64,000 nucleotides of DNA from Streptomyces sp. WMMC940 (GCF_027460265.1 NZ_JAPZBC010000001.1:2693501-2757500); one strand, 5' to 3'. Shown: positions 45,671 to 55,449, counted from the stretch's first letter. Notes: generated from the sequence alone by a model not told the origin. Made by a program: numbers and translations.

Positions 45671-45688
45671 ACCTACGGCCCCGTAGGT
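45671..45688. promoter_or_regulatory. 18-bp palindrome upstream of hemolysin III gene
   Basis: ACCTACGG-CC-CCGTAGGT has perfect 8-bp arms and ends 11 bp before the start codon, in the position of an operator or a 5'-end hairpin. Confidence 0.5.
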
Positions 45689-45699
45689 AGCATGCCGCC

Positions 45700-46377
45700 A
45701 TGACTGCAGCCCCGCCCGCCGTGAACGAGATCGATCCACCGCCGGTGAAGCCGCGGTTGCGGGGCTGGCTGCACGCGGGGATGTTTCCCGCCGTACTGAT
45801 CGCGGGGATCGTGCTGACGGCACTCGCGGACTCGACCCGCGGCAGGATCGCCTGCGGCATCTACGTACTCACCGCCTGTCTGCTCTTCGGTGTGAGCGCG
45901 CTCTACCACCGGGGCACCTGGGGGCCCCGCGCGACGGCCGTCCTCCGCCGGCTCGACCACGCGAACATCTTCCTGATCATCGCCGGTACGTATACCCCGC
46001 TGACGCTGCTGCTCCTGCCGGACTCCACCGGGCGGGTGCTGTTGTGGGCGGTCTGGGCGGCAGCGGTTGCCGGAATCGCCTTCCGGGTGTTCTGGGTCGG
46101 CGCGCCGCGGTGGCTCTACACGCCCTGCTACATCGCGATGGGCTGGGCCGCGGTCTTCTTCCTGCCCGACTTCATGCGCAAGGGCGGCATCGCCGTCCTC
46201 GTGCTCGTGATCGTCGGCGGGCTGCTGTACAGCGCCGGCGGGGTCATCTACGGGATGAAGCGGCCGAATCCGTCACCGCGCTGGTTCGGCTTCCACGAGG
46301 TCTTCCACTCCTTCACCCTGGCCGCCTTCGTCGTCCACTACGTGGGGATCTCCCTGGTCGCCTACCAGCACGCCTGA
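45700..46377 (+). CDS. Hemolysin III / PAQR-family membrane protein (YqfA type)
   Basis: 225 residues, seven helices. Conserved family residues: FGVSALYHRGTW, LDHANIFLIIAGTYTPL and GFHEVFHSFTLAAFVVHY with the metal-site histidines. PAQR proteins are thought to be membrane metal-dependent hydrolases; bacterial members affect membrane-stress and fatty-acid balance. The hemolytic name is historic. Confidence 0.9.
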   Translation: MTAAPPAVNEIDPPPVKPRLRGWLHAGMFPAVLIAGIVLTALADSTRGRIACGIYVLTACLLFGVSALYHRGTWGPRATAVLRRLDHANIFLIIAGTYTPLTLLLLPDSTGRVLLWAVWAAAVAGIAFRVFWVGAPRWLYTPCYIAMGWAAVFFLPDFMRKGGIAVLVLVIVGGLLYSAGGVIYGMKRPNPSPRWFGFHEVFHSFTLAAFVVHYVGISLVAYQHA

Positions 46378-46510
46378 GCGAGGCCGAGGGGCCCTCGGAC
46401 CGTCCTCGGCGGGGCCGGTGCCCGACAGTGACGGCCGCCCTGCTCGAGGCCGCGCTCGACCGGGCGGAGCGCGGCCGGCGGGACGACCCGGCCGCGCCCC
46501 TGGACGGTGC

Positions 46511-46553
46511 CCTCCCGCGCCCGGGGGACGGGCCGTCCCCCGGGCGCGGGAGG
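46511..46553. terminator. Perfect 21-bp-arm hairpin between convergent genes
   Basis: CCTCCCGCGCCCGGGGGACG continues by one G at 46531, and the complement runs 46533-46553 around a single central G. It lies six bases after the oxidase stop codon (46559) and serves both directions. Confidence 0.88.
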
Positions 46554-46558
46554 ACCGG

Positions 46559-49084
46559 CTACCGCCTCAGGTCCCCCTTCCCGCAGGTCCGGCCGTCCCG
46601 GTCCGGGTCGAGCCGGAGCGGATCGTCCTTGCCGTTGACCTTCAGCCGGGCGTAGCCGTGCGCCGTGAGCCAGTCGCAGCGGGACCTGGTCGTCGCCTTC
46701 ACCGGCGCAGGGAAGGCGAGCGGCACACAGACGTCGGCCGGGCCGTAGTGCCGGTCGCAGCCCGCGATCCTCGGGCCGACCGGGGCCGAGGCGCGCTTCT
46801 TGCCGTTCTTCTTGGGGGACTTGGCGAGATCCCCGGCGAAGTCGTGGACGTGCGCCGACGGGGCGTCCTCCGCGGCCCGCGCCGCCGCGGGCGGGGCACC
46901 CAGGTGCACCCACTCGGCCACCGACGGGATCCCGGCCGCGTCCACGCCGAAGAGCATGTACCAGCCGGGCGGGGCGAGGTTGGGGTTGCTGGTGACGTTC
47001 AGGTCGATCGTCCGGTCGTCCACCACGCTCATCGGAAGGTCCACGAACCGCTGGTTGGGGTCCGAGGAGTGGGTGACCGCTGCGGGGCGGATCAGCTCCG
47101 CCTTGGCGATCGGCCGGTCCACGGTGATCCGCTGGGTGTCGCCGTACTGCCACTCGCCGTCGATCACCGAAGTGATGCGCGGGCGCGGGCCCTTCAGCAG
47201 GTACGGCGGGGTGTAGATCGACACGTTGTGGTTGTAGGTGCCGTTGCCGGGGTTGTCCCCGACGGCCATGACCCGGCCGTCGGGCAGCAGGAACGCCGAC
47301 GAGTGGTACGTGCGCGGGATCGGGTCGGCCGCGAGGCCCTCCTCGTAGGTGTCGGTCACCGGGTCGAAGAACGACGCCTCGTACACCGGGTCCGCCCGGT
47401 CGTGCAGCCCGCCGCCGGTCTCCAGCACCTTGCCGTCGGGCAGCAGCACCGCGGAGACGAACATCTTGCCCTCGTCACCGGTCTGCGGACGCTTGCCCTG
47501 GCCCTGGTCGACGAGGCCCTGCGGCAGCGGCGGACCGGCCGTGTACTGCGGGTTCGGCTGCTTGAGGTCGATGATGTCGGTGAGCCGGTTGGCGGCCGGG
47601 TTGGTCTCGTTGTTGCCGCCGCCGATGGTGAGGACCCGCTGGTCCTGCGCCGGGGGCAGCAGCACGCTCGCGCTCTCGTCGCGCTGGTCCTTGTTCCGCA
47701 GGCCCGGCACGTCGGTGATGGTGTTGGCGTCGTAGTCGTAGATCGAGGCGCCGGTGCCGGGGGTGCCGTTGCCGAAGACATGGCTGCCGGAGTAGAAGAG
47801 GCGGCCGTCCTGCATCAGGATCATCGACGGGTACAGGCCCCAGAACGACCAGGTCTGGTTGACCTGGTGGAGCGGCAGCCACCTGTTCTCGGCGGCCGAG
47901 AACTTCTCCGCCGTCACATTGCCCGTCGAGTCCTCCTTCAGCCCGCCGAAGGAGATGACGTCACCGTTGCCGAGGATCGTCGCCGACGGGTACCAGTGGC
48001 CCCCGTTCATGTCGTTGGTCCGCGTGTACGTCTCGGTCTCCGGGTCGAAGACGTACGAGTCCTTCAGGCCCTGGTAGCCGATCGTGCCGTCGGCCGACGG
48101 ATAGCCCTTGTTGCCGCTCATCACCAGCACCCGGCCGTCGGACAGTTGGACGTGCCCGGCGCAGAACATGTCCGCGGGCGTCGGGATGTTCTTGTACGTC
48201 CCGGCCACCGGGTCGTACACGGCGGAGGTGAACGTCCCCGCCTCGAACATCCCCGGGTCGTTCCCGGAGCCGGCGATCAGGAGCACTTTTCCTCCCCCAG
48301 GGCCTCCGTCCTGGGAGGTACCCCCGTGCAGCACCACCGAGTGCATCGAGCGCACCGGGTTCTTCGTCGGCATGACGTCCCACCGGCCCTTGGCGCACTC
48401 CTCGGCCGTGGCCGTGCACATCGGGTCGGGCGTCGGCGGCGCGACCTCCTCCATCGCGTAGTCGTCGGTCGTGACGCTGCCGGTGCCGAAGACGGAGACG
48501 CCCCAGGTGATCTGGTCCGTGCCCGGCGGGATGGCCGGGGTGCGGACCTCGCTGCGGGTCCAGTCCCCCTCCATGGGGAGGGTGCGCAGATCGGTCCAGT
48601 ACTGCCAGCCCGCGGTGGTGTCGTGGCGGAAGAGGGTGAGGGCGGTGTCCGGGGTCGTCGACTTGTACCAGAAGGACAGGTCGTACTGGCGCTCCGGGAC
48701 GACGTGCGGGGCGCAGTCGGCGGACTCCGTGATCAGGGCCTTGCGGTCGCCGTCCAGCCGGCGGGTCAGCTCGACCTTCATCGCCGCGGAGCCGGTGTGC
48801 GCGTCAGCGGTGGTGGTGAAGGTGAAGTCGTTGTCCCCCCAGCCGGACTTGGCCCAGCAGAAGGGCATGTCTCCGCTGCCGGGGGTCTCGAATCCGGGGT
48901 TCCTGACGAGGTTGGGCCCCGCGGTGGCCGGCTGCTGCGCGGCGAGCAGCAGGCCGGAGGTCATGGCGGCGACGGCGAGCAGCGCGGTCGTCCTGCGGGT
49001 GCGTCCGGTGGATCTGCGGGTGCGTCCGGTGGGTCTGCGGGTGCGTCCGGTGGTGGGTCTGCGGGTGCGTCCGGGTGGCTTCAA
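46559..49084 (-). CDS. GlxA-like copper radical oxidase with binding module and C-terminal Excalibur-like domain
   Basis: 841 residues from TTG 49084, preceded by AAGGAG and overlapping the previous stop (TTGA). Arg/Thr repeats (GRTRRPT) and a helix form the export/anchor segment. A jelly-roll module (NLVRNPGFETPGSGDMPFCW) is at about 70-240. The kelch oxidase core carries Cys308 (MFCAGH), Tyr365 (GGHWYPS), Tyr593-His594 (PRTYHSS) and His672 (VTHSSDP), equivalent to the Cys-Tyr cofactor and copper ligands of galactose oxidase. A DUF1929 domain follows. The last about 60 residues (CDWLTAHGYARLKVNG, DPDRDGRTCG) look like an Excalibur calcium-binding domain, which GlxA of S. lividans lacks as far as I know. 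Confidence 0.85.
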   Translation of the reverse strand: MKPPGRTRRPTTGRTRRPTGRTRRSTGRTRRTTALLAVAAMTSGLLLAAQQPATAGPNLVRNPGFETPGSGDMPFCWAKSGWGDNDFTFTTTADAHTGSAAMKVELTRRLDGDRKALITESADCAPHVVPERQYDLSFWYKSTTPDTALTLFRHDTTAGWQYWTDLRTLPMEGDWTRSEVRTPAIPPGTDQITWGVSVFGTGSVTTDDYAMEEVAPPTPDPMCTATAEECAKGRWDVMPTKNPVRSMHSVVLHGGTSQDGGPGGGKVLLIAGSGNDPGMFEAGTFTSAVYDPVAGTYKNIPTPADMFCAGHVQLSDGRVLVMSGNKGYPSADGTIGYQGLKDSYVFDPETETYTRTNDMNGGHWYPSATILGNGDVISFGGLKEDSTGNVTAEKFSAAENRWLPLHQVNQTWSFWGLYPSMILMQDGRLFYSGSHVFGNGTPGTGASIYDYDANTITDVPGLRNKDQRDESASVLLPPAQDQRVLTIGGGNNETNPAANRLTDIIDLKQPNPQYTAGPPLPQGLVDQGQGKRPQTGDEGKMFVSAVLLPDGKVLETGGGLHDRADPVYEASFFDPVTDTYEEGLAADPIPRTYHSSAFLLPDGRVMAVGDNPGNGTYNHNVSIYTPPYLLKGPRPRITSVIDGEWQYGDTQRITVDRPIAKAELIRPAAVTHSSDPNQRFVDLPMSVVDDRTIDLNVTSNPNLAPPGWYMLFGVDAAGIPSVAEWVHLGAPPAAARAAEDAPSAHVHDFAGDLAKSPKKNGKKRASAPVGPRIAGCDRHYGPADVCVPLAFPAPVKATTRSRCDWLTAHGYARLKVNGKDDPLRLDPDRDGRTCGKGDLRR
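48993..49078 (-). repeat. 21-bp tandem repeat at the 5' end of the oxidase gene
   Basis: CTGCGGGTGCGTCCGGTGG recurs at 48993, 49014, 49035 and 49059 (periods 21, 21, 24). It encodes the Gly-Arg-Thr-Arg-Arg-Pro/Ser-Thr units just before the membrane segment. Confidence 0.8.
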
Positions 49085-50307
49085 CTGGTGCTCCTTGCTG
49101 TGCCGGTACGGCTCCTTGCGGAGCGGCCTCCGCGCGGCAGGTAGACGAGCGCCTCGGTCCCGGCGAAGCGCAGGACGAACGTCGTGAGCAGCGCGAGCGT
49201 GGTGGCGGGCAGCACGGCCAGGTGGAACTGCCCGACGAGCAGGGCGATCAGTGGGATGCGCAGCACCAGGTCCGCGTTGGCGAGCAGCGCGAACCGGCCC
49301 ACGCGGTCCGCCCAGTGGCGGTGGTGGCGCCGGTCCCGGAACAGCAGCACCTCGATGAGGAGGAAGTTCCACAGCACGCCGAACTGGTTGGCGAGGATCT
49401 CGGCGGGCAGATAGTGCAGACCGGCGGTCACCAGCGCGTGCAGCGCCAGCAGGTTGGGGACGAAGCCGGTGAGCCCGATGAGCCCGAAGGCGGCCATCCG
49501 GGCGAGCGGGGAGGCGGTGCGCAGCCCGACCAGATGGCGCAGGAAGCGCACGCCTTCCCTGGCCGTCGACTTGGACTCGCCCGCGAACCGGTCCTGGAAG
49601 ACGAACGGCACCTCGGCGACTCCGCCCGGCCGGCAGCGCACGGCCAGTTCCAGCAGGATCTTGTAGCCGAGCGGCTTCAGCGCCTCGGCGCTCACCGTGG
49701 ACCGGCGGATGGCGAAGAAGCCGCTCATCGGGTCGCTGATGCCGCGCAGGACGCGCGGGAAGAGCCCCTTCGCGAGCCAGGTCGCGCCGCGGGAGACGGC
49801 CACCCGGTAGCCGCCCGCGAGCCCGGCGCGGCTGCCGCCGGGCAGATAGCGGCTGGCGACGACGAGGTCGGCGGACTCCTTCTCGCCGGTGGCGACGAGA
49901 TCGGGGACCAGTGACGGCGGATGCTGGAGGTCGGCGTCCATGACCACGATCCAGTCCGACCCCGCGGCCTTCATCCCCTCGACGACCGCGCCGCCGAGTC
50001 CGCCGTCGGGCGAGTCCCGGTGGATGACCGTGACGGGGAAGGGGCAGTCCTGCGCGGCCTCGGCGATCACCGCCGGGGTGTCGTCGGAGGAGTCGTCGAC
50101 GAACACGACCTCGCAGGGGAGCCGCGCCGGCACGGAGTCGGTGAGCCGGTGCAGCAGTTCGCGTACGTTGGCCGACTCGTTGAAGGTCGGGATCACCACG
50201 GTGACGGCCGCCGGTTCGGCGACCCCCGCGGTCTCGCCGAGCGTGCCCTCGAACGCTCCCGGACTGCACCCCAGTCCGTCGGCCGGAGGTGTGTGATGGC
50301 TCGTCAC
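49081..50307 (-). CDS. Family 2 glycosyltransferase fused to GtrA-like membrane domain
   Basis: 408 residues from a GTG that overlaps the upstream stop (GTGA). GT2 domain at about 35-265: VVIPTFNESANVRELLHRLT, FVDDSSDDTP, MDADLQHPP (DxD), ISDPMSGFFAIRR, of the dolichol-phosphate-mannose synthase type. The C-terminal GtrA domain has four helices (MAAFGLIGLTGFVPNLLALH). It probably loads a sugar on polyprenyl phosphate and helps flip it, feeding the neighbouring GT-C enzyme. Confidence 0.88.
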   Translation of the reverse strand: MTSHHTPPADGLGCSPGAFEGTLGETAGVAEPAAVTVVIPTFNESANVRELLHRLTDSVPARLPCEVVFVDDSSDDTPAVIAEAAQDCPFPVTVIHRDSPDGGLGGAVVEGMKAAGSDWIVVMDADLQHPPSLVPDLVATGEKESADLVVASRYLPGGSRAGLAGGYRVAVSRGATWLAKGLFPRVLRGISDPMSGFFAIRRSTVSAEALKPLGYKILLELAVRCRPGGVAEVPFVFQDRFAGESKSTAREGVRFLRHLVGLRTASPLARMAAFGLIGLTGFVPNLLALHALVTAGLHYLPAEILANQFGVLWNFLLIEVLLFRDRRHHRHWADRVGRFALLANADLVLRIPLIALLVGQFHLAVLPATTLALLTTFVLRFAGTEALVYLPRGGRSARSRTGTARSTS

Positions 50308-51935
50308 GTGTGGTCAGCTCCCCCGATTTCTCGGATCTCGATACGGTCCTCGCCCTCGCCGAAGACGGCGACGGGCGTGGAGTGCTCCAGCGCGGCCCGC
50401 ACATTGGGCAGATCGCGCGCGTCGCGGCGGACCGTCGGCGAGGCGACCACGTAGTCCAGGTCCCGCCAGCCGCGCGGCATGGTCTTCGTCACCGCCGGGT
50501 CGAGGTCGGCCTTGTAGAACCAGATGGCCCCGAGCCCCGGCTGGTACCCGGCGTGCACCAGGTCGAGCCAGAGGGCGTCGTCGACGAGCACCCGGGTACG
50601 GGCGGGTTCGTCGACCTCGGTGCTCAGCCACCGCGCGGCGGCCCGGTACGGGCCGTTGGCGTCGGCCGTCATCGCGGTGCGGTCGCCGTCGTACCAGCGC
50701 GGCACCACGTACACGGCCGCGGCGAGGGCGAGCACGGCGGCCGCGGACCGGCGGGCGAGCATGAGCGGCCGTTCTTCTCCGGGGCGCCGCCACCGGCTCA
50801 GCACCGCGTGCCCGACGCTCGCCGCCCCGCCGGCCAGCACCAGTGCCAGGAACGGCAGCGCCTGGATGACGTACATCGCGGGCAGATAGCCCGACGGGCG
50901 CATCGCGACGGCCGCAAGGACGGCCACGGCCAGCGCGGGCCCGGCGAGCGCCCGCGCGGTCACCGACCAGCGCAGTGTCAGGAGCAGCAGCGCGGCCCCG
51001 GCGAGCCCGCCCAGCGGCAGCACCCGGTCGTAGTAGAGCCAGGACCGGAGCACGCCGTTCGATCCGGTCCCCTCACTGAGGATGAACCCCGAGCCGGGCC
51101 GGCTCATCTGGTAGGTGATGCCCTCCCACAGCGACACATGGCCCTCGCCCGGCAGGAGTTCGCCCTTGAGGAGCGCGAACAGCGGGTAGGAGAAACCGAT
51201 CAGGGCGCAGGCGGTGACGGCGCCCGTGACCGCGAACTTACGGGTGTCGCGGTGGCTGAAGCGCCACATCGTCACCAGCAGCGCGGGAAGGACGACCAGC
51301 ATCGTCTCCTTGGTGAGCACCCCGGTGGCGGCGGCGAGCCCTGCCCCGAAGTGGTGCCACAGATGCCGGCTGGGCGAGGCCGCGAGGCAGAACGCCAGCA
51401 GCATCCACATCACGGCGAGGTTGTCGAGGAAGATCTCCCGCTGCAGGACCACGGACAGCGGCGACAGTCCGAACAGGGCCATCGCGAGCCCCGCCGCCCA
51501 GCGCGGCAGCCAGAGCCGGCGCGCCAGGACGTAGAGCAGGACCGCGCTCGCCGCGCTGATCAGCAGCATCGCCCCGCGCATCGTGGCCACCGTCATCGCG
51601 TCCGGCGCGATGAGCGAGGGGATCCAGGTCAGACCGGCGAGCTGGATCCAGCCGAGCGGCGGATGGTCGTACCAGTACGTGTAGTGGGCCAGGCCCTCGC
51701 CCTGCTGGACCGCCCACGCCTGGGCGAGGTAGGTGCCCTCGTCGTCACTGAGGGTCGGGAAGTGCTGGATGTTCCAGCCCTGCACCAGGAGGATCGCGGT
51801 CAGCAGCGCACCGCACAGGAGCAGGTCCGGCCGGGAGGACCGGAAGCGGACGACGGGCCGGACGGTGAGCCGTCTTGCGGGATGGGCGGAGCGGGCGGCC
51901 GCCACCGGTGGCGCCGCCGTGAGGGTGGAGGTCAC
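50304..51935 (-). CDS. GT39/ArnT-like membrane glycosyltransferase
   Basis: 543 residues from GTG 51935, overlapping the previous stop (GTGA). About eleven helices. The first outer loop has TLSDDEGTYLAQAWAV (acidic catalytic residues), then YWYDHPPLGWIQLAGL, the typical GT39/PMT-like pattern. The C-terminal soluble part is about 110 residues (TRVLVDDALWLDLVHAGYQP). It would transfer sugar from a polyprenyl-phosphate donor outside the membrane. Confidence 0.86.
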   Translation of the reverse strand: MTSTLTAAPPVAAARSAHPARRLTVRPVVRFRSSRPDLLLCGALLTAILLVQGWNIQHFPTLSDDEGTYLAQAWAVQQGEGLAHYTYWYDHPPLGWIQLAGLTWIPSLIAPDAMTVATMRGAMLLISAASAVLLYVLARRLWLPRWAAGLAMALFGLSPLSVVLQREIFLDNLAVMWMLLAFCLAASPSRHLWHHFGAGLAAATGVLTKETMLVVLPALLVTMWRFSHRDTRKFAVTGAVTACALIGFSYPLFALLKGELLPGEGHVSLWEGITYQMSRPGSGFILSEGTGSNGVLRSWLYYDRVLPLGGLAGAALLLLTLRWSVTARALAGPALAVAVLAAVAMRPSGYLPAMYVIQALPFLALVLAGGAASVGHAVLSRWRRPGEERPLMLARRSAAAVLALAAAVYVVPRWYDGDRTAMTADANGPYRAAARWLSTEVDEPARTRVLVDDALWLDLVHAGYQPGLGAIWFYKADLDPAVTKTMPRGWRDLDYVVASPTVRRDARDLPNVRAALEHSTPVAVFGEGEDRIEIREIGGADHT

Positions 51936-53200
51936 GCGGGGACGTCCTCTCGGGTGAGGTGCGCGCCGACATGGCTGGTCAGCTCCCACTCGTTGCGGCC
52001 GCGCTGCTCGCGCCACACGGCCCGCACGGCCGCGCCCGCGAGGAGCACCTGGTAGAAGGGGCCGCCGCCGATGAGCTTGAGGTAGTGCGGGAAACGGACC
52101 CGCAGCCCGTACTGGGTTCCGAAGTCGTGCAGTCCGACGATCTCGAAGACGAAGGTCACCATCGCCGTGACCAGCGGCAGGAACGTGAGGAAGGCGACGC
52201 CGACGGGCACGTCGAGGAGGAGTGCGGCGGCGGCGTTGACGGGGATGACCACGCCCGTGAACGCCTGCATGAACGGCGTCATCAGCGTGTAGCGGGCGAG
52301 CATGCGCTGCCCCAGCGCGGGCAGTTGCCGCCAGTCCTTCTTCCGGTAGACCTGAAGGAAGCCCTGGTTCCAGCGGGTGCGCTGCTTCAGCAGCGACATC
52401 AGCGTGCCGGGGGTCTCCTCTCGGGTGACCATGTCGGCGTCGTACGCGACGACGACCTTCTTGCCGCGGCTGGACAGGCGCACGCCGAGGTCGCAGTCCT
52501 CGGCCAGGCAGTTCTGGTCCCAGCCGCCGGCCTCGCGCAGCACGTCGGTGCGGACGAAGACGGTGTTGCCGCCGAGCGGGATGAAGCCCTTGGCGGCATG
52601 GAGGTGGAGACGGGAACGGAACCAGAAGAAGTACTCCAGGCAGTTGCGCAGCGCGTACCACGAGGAGTGGAAGTTGATCAGCTGGACGCCGCCCTGGACG
52701 ACGTCGGCGCCGGTGGCGGTGAAGGCGTGGTCGACGTGCGCGAGGAGCTCCGGGTGGACCTGGTCCTCGGCGTCGAAGACCCCGACGACGTCCCCGCGGC
52801 AGTGCGGGAGGGCCGTGTTCAGCGCCTTCGGTTTGTTCTTGGTCTCATGGGTGTCGACGACGACCCGTACCCGGTCGGGATCGCGGGAAGCGGCCCGCGC
52901 GGCGACCTCCGTGGTCTCCGGGTCGTCGTGCCCGACGATGACGATGATCTCGAAGTCGCGGTGGCTGGACTGCAGCAGCCTGCTGATGGTGTGTTCCAGC
53001 ACCAGCTGTTCGTGCCGGGCGGGCAGCAGCAGGGAGAACGACAGTCCCCCCGTGCCCGCCGGGCTCTCGAAGCGTGTCGACGCGAGCGTCTCCGGTGTGC
53101 GCCAGGCGTGCATCTGCCACCAGAGCGTGAACGCCGCCATCCAGAAGAGCGCCAAGGAGACGGCGCCGATGAACAAGGACGTGAGCAATTGGCCCCCCAA
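51932..53200 (-). CDS. Cellulose-synthase-like family 2 glycosyltransferase
   Basis: About 422 residues from TTG 53200; the start is uncertain, with another TTG 12 bases later. One N-terminal helix, GT2 domain with LLPARHEQLVLEHTISRL, DAEDQVHPE (DxD), EDCDLGVRL (TED-like) and KQRTRWNQG (QxxRW), then about four helices. This is the processive polysaccharide synthase pattern (BcsA/IcaA/CslA type). It is the first gene of the four-gene operon ending in the copper radical oxidase. Confidence 0.87.
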   Translation of the reverse strand: MGGQLLTSLFIGAVSLALFWMAAFTLWWQMHAWRTPETLASTRFESPAGTGGLSFSLLLPARHEQLVLEHTISRLLQSSHRDFEIIVIVGHDDPETTEVAARAASRDPDRVRVVVDTHETKNKPKALNTALPHCRGDVVGVFDAEDQVHPELLAHVDHAFTATGADVVQGGVQLINFHSSWYALRNCLEYFFWFRSRLHLHAAKGFIPLGGNTVFVRTDVLREAGGWDQNCLAEDCDLGVRLSSRGKKVVVAYDADMVTREETPGTLMSLLKQRTRWNQGFLQVYRKKDWRQLPALGQRMLARYTLMTPFMQAFTGVVIPVNAAAALLLDVPVGVAFLTFLPLVTAMVTFVFEIVGLHDFGTQYGLRVRFPHYLKLIGGGPFYQVLLAGAAVRAVWREQRGRNEWELTSHVGAHLTREDVPA

Positions 53201-53412
53201 CGACAGGGGCGACCGCCACGGCAGGCCCCCTCGCCCGCCGCGCTCCTGCCCCTGAACCCCCCTGCGCGGCGCGGCGGGACCGCAGCGCGGACCCGCCGCA
53301 TACGCAGCTGCTGTGTCAGCGGTGAAGAGAATAGGAGGATTGTGTGACTGTCGTACGCCTGTTTTGATGAATGGCGCGTTTCGGGCAGGTCACCGAAATC
53401 GCTCGCCGGCGG
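53201..53412. other. Intergenic region with a possible 7-codon leader ORF
   Basis: On the plus strand AGGAGG (53333-53338) is followed five bases later by GTG 53344 and the frame MTVVRLF ending at TGA 53367. On the minus strand the same region must hold the promoter of the polysaccharide operon. No other gene is seen. Confidence 0.3.
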
Positions 53413-55449
53413 TCACCCCCGGGGCGCCAACTCCCGCCGTAGCGCCTCCACTTCGGTGACCGGTGCGGCACAGACGAAACGCCGGCAGACATAGGCCGCC
53501 GGCTTCCCGTCGACCAGCGGGCGGTCCGCGAGCAGCGGGAACTCATCACCGCCCGGCCCACCGGCGGCGACCACGGCGCCCGGCGCCGTCCCCAGCAGCG
53601 CGGCCCGGTGCAGACTCCGCATCCCGGTGTCACCGGGCGCTCCGACGACCGCCACCTCCCGCGGACCGTCGAGCAGCGCCTCCGCGGCGGCGAGCCCCCA
53701 CCCGATGAACCGGGGGGCGCGCGGGCCGAGCGCCTTCACCACTCCCAACGCCCTCTCCGCCTCGCTGCGGTGGGCCTCCGAGCCGGTGTGCGCGGCGTAG
53801 GAGAGCAGCGCGCCGGCCGCGGCCGTCCAGCCGGAGGGAGCGGCGTTGTCCGTGGGGTCCTGGGGCCGTCGGATCAGCCGCTCGGCGTCGCGGGCCGTGT
53901 CGTACAACTGCCCCCCGGGGCCCGTGAACCGCTCCAGGACTCCGTCCAGCAGGAGGCCCGCGAACTCCAGCCACGCCCCCTCGCCGCTGACGGAGGCGAG
54001 GGCCAGGAAGCCCTCGGCGACATCGGCGTAGTCCTCCAGCACCCCGGCGTTGGCACCCGCACGGCCGTCCCTGGAGGTACGGGTCAGTCGCGCACCGTCG
54101 TCCAAGTGGAGCCGGACGAGCAGATCGGCGGCCTCCGTGGCACGCTCGACGAGGTCCGGCCGGTCGAAGTAACCGCCGGCTTCCGCCAGTGCGGCGATCG
54201 CGAGACCGTTCCACGCGGCGACGACCTTGTCGTCGCGGCCCGGCCTCGGCCGCTGATCACGCGCCGCCAGCAGCCGCTCCCGCACGGACGCGACCCTCCC
54301 GGAGTCGGCGACGCCCGCGTCCTGCGGAAGCCGGAGCACCGAGGAGCCGTGCTCGAAGGTGCCCTCCTCGGTCACGCCGAAGTACCGCATGGCGAACTCC
54401 GCGTCGTCCTCGCCCAGCACGTCCCTCAGTCCGCCGGGCGTCCAGACGTAGTACGCGCCCTCGGCGTGCTCACCGGAACCGTCGGGAAGAGCGCTGTCGG
54501 CGTCGAGGGCGGAGGCAAGGCCGCCTTCCGGCGTCCTTAGTTCCCGCACCATGAAGTCGGCGGTCTCCAGGGCGACCCGGCGGGCCAGGTCGCTGCCGGT
54601 GACCCGCCACAGATGTGCGTACACCCGGCAGAGCAGGGCGTTGTCGTAGAGCATCTTCTCGAAGTGGGGAGTCACCCACTCGCGATCCACCGAGTACCGG
54701 GCGAAGCCCCCGCCGAGCTGGTCGTAGATCCCGCCGCGGGCCATCGCCTCGCAGGTGTCGGCGGCCATCTGCAGCGCGCCCTCCGCGCCCGTGCGCGCGT
54801 AGTGCCGCAGCAGGAACTCCAGGACCATCGACGGCGGGAACTTGGGCGCCCCGCCGAAGCCGCCGTGCGCCGGGTCGTACTCCCGGGTGAGGCCGAGCAG
54901 CGCCTGGGCGAGCTCCTCCTCCCCCGGGGTTCCCTGGCCCCCGTACGCCAGGGCCCGTCCCGCCAGATCGCGGACGATCTTCCCAGCCACCTCGTCGACC
55001 TCGCCGCGCCGGTCCGCCCAGGCGGCGGTGACGCCCTCCAGGACCTGGCGGAACGACGGCATCCCGTGCCGCGGGGCGGGCGGGAAGTAGGTGCCGAAGT
55101 AGAAGGGCTGCGCCCCGGGCGTGAGGAACACCGTCATGGGCCAGCCGCCCTGACCCGTGGCCGCCTGCACGGCCTCCATGTACACGGCGTCCACATCGGG
55201 ACGCTCCTCGCGGTCGACCTTGACGGACACGAAGTGCTCGTTCAGATACGCCGCGGTGTCGTCGTCCTCGAAGGACTCGTGGGCCATGACGTGGCACCAG
55301 TGGCATGCGGAGTAGCCGACTGACAGCAGCACGGGTACGTCGCGTCGTCGCGCTTCCTCGAAGGCCTCCGGCGTCCAGGGCCACCAGTCGACCGGATTGT
55401 CCGCGTGCTGAAGCAGATAAGGCGAGGTCACACCAGCCAACCGGTTCAT
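53413..55449 (-). CDS. YyaL/DUF255 thioredoxin-domain protein
   Basis: 678 residues. N-terminal thioredoxin-like domain: [32 protein letters not shown] (CxxC), [25 protein letters not shown]. The rest is an (alpha/alpha)6 barrel similar to glycan epimerases and hydrolases ([33 protein letters not shown]). The family is universal (SSP411/spermatogenesis-associated 20 in animals) with no settled reaction. Start ATG 55449 matches the family N-terminus. Confidence 0.93.
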   Translation of the reverse strand: MNRLAGVTSPYLLQHADNPVDWWPWTPEAFEEARRRDVPVLLSVGYSACHWCHVMAHESFEDDDTAAYLNEHFVSVKVDREERPDVDAVYMEAVQAATGQGGWPMTVFLTPGAQPFYFGTYFPPAPRHGMPSFRQVLEGVTAAWADRRGEVDEVAGKIVRDLAGRALAYGGQGTPGEEELAQALLGLTREYDPAHGGFGGAPKFPPSMVLEFLLRHYARTGAEGALQMAADTCEAMARGGIYDQLGGGFARYSVDREWVTPHFEKMLYDNALLCRVYAHLWRVTGSDLARRVALETADFMVRELRTPEGGLASALDADSALPDGSGEHAEGAYYVWTPGGLRDVLGEDDAEFAMRYFGVTEEGTFEHGSSVLRLPQDAGVADSGRVASVRERLLAARDQRPRPGRDDKVVAAWNGLAIAALAEAGGYFDRPDLVERATEAADLLVRLHLDDGARLTRTSRDGRAGANAGVLEDYADVAEGFLALASVSGEGAWLEFAGLLLDGVLERFTGPGGQLYDTARDAERLIRRPQDPTDNAAPSGWTAAAGALLSYAAHTGSEAHRSEAERALGVVKALGPRAPRFIGWGLAAAEALLDGPREVAVVGAPGDTGMRSLHRAALLGTAPGAVVAAGGPGGDEFPLLADRPLVDGKPAAYVCRRFVCAAPVTEVEALRRELAPRG

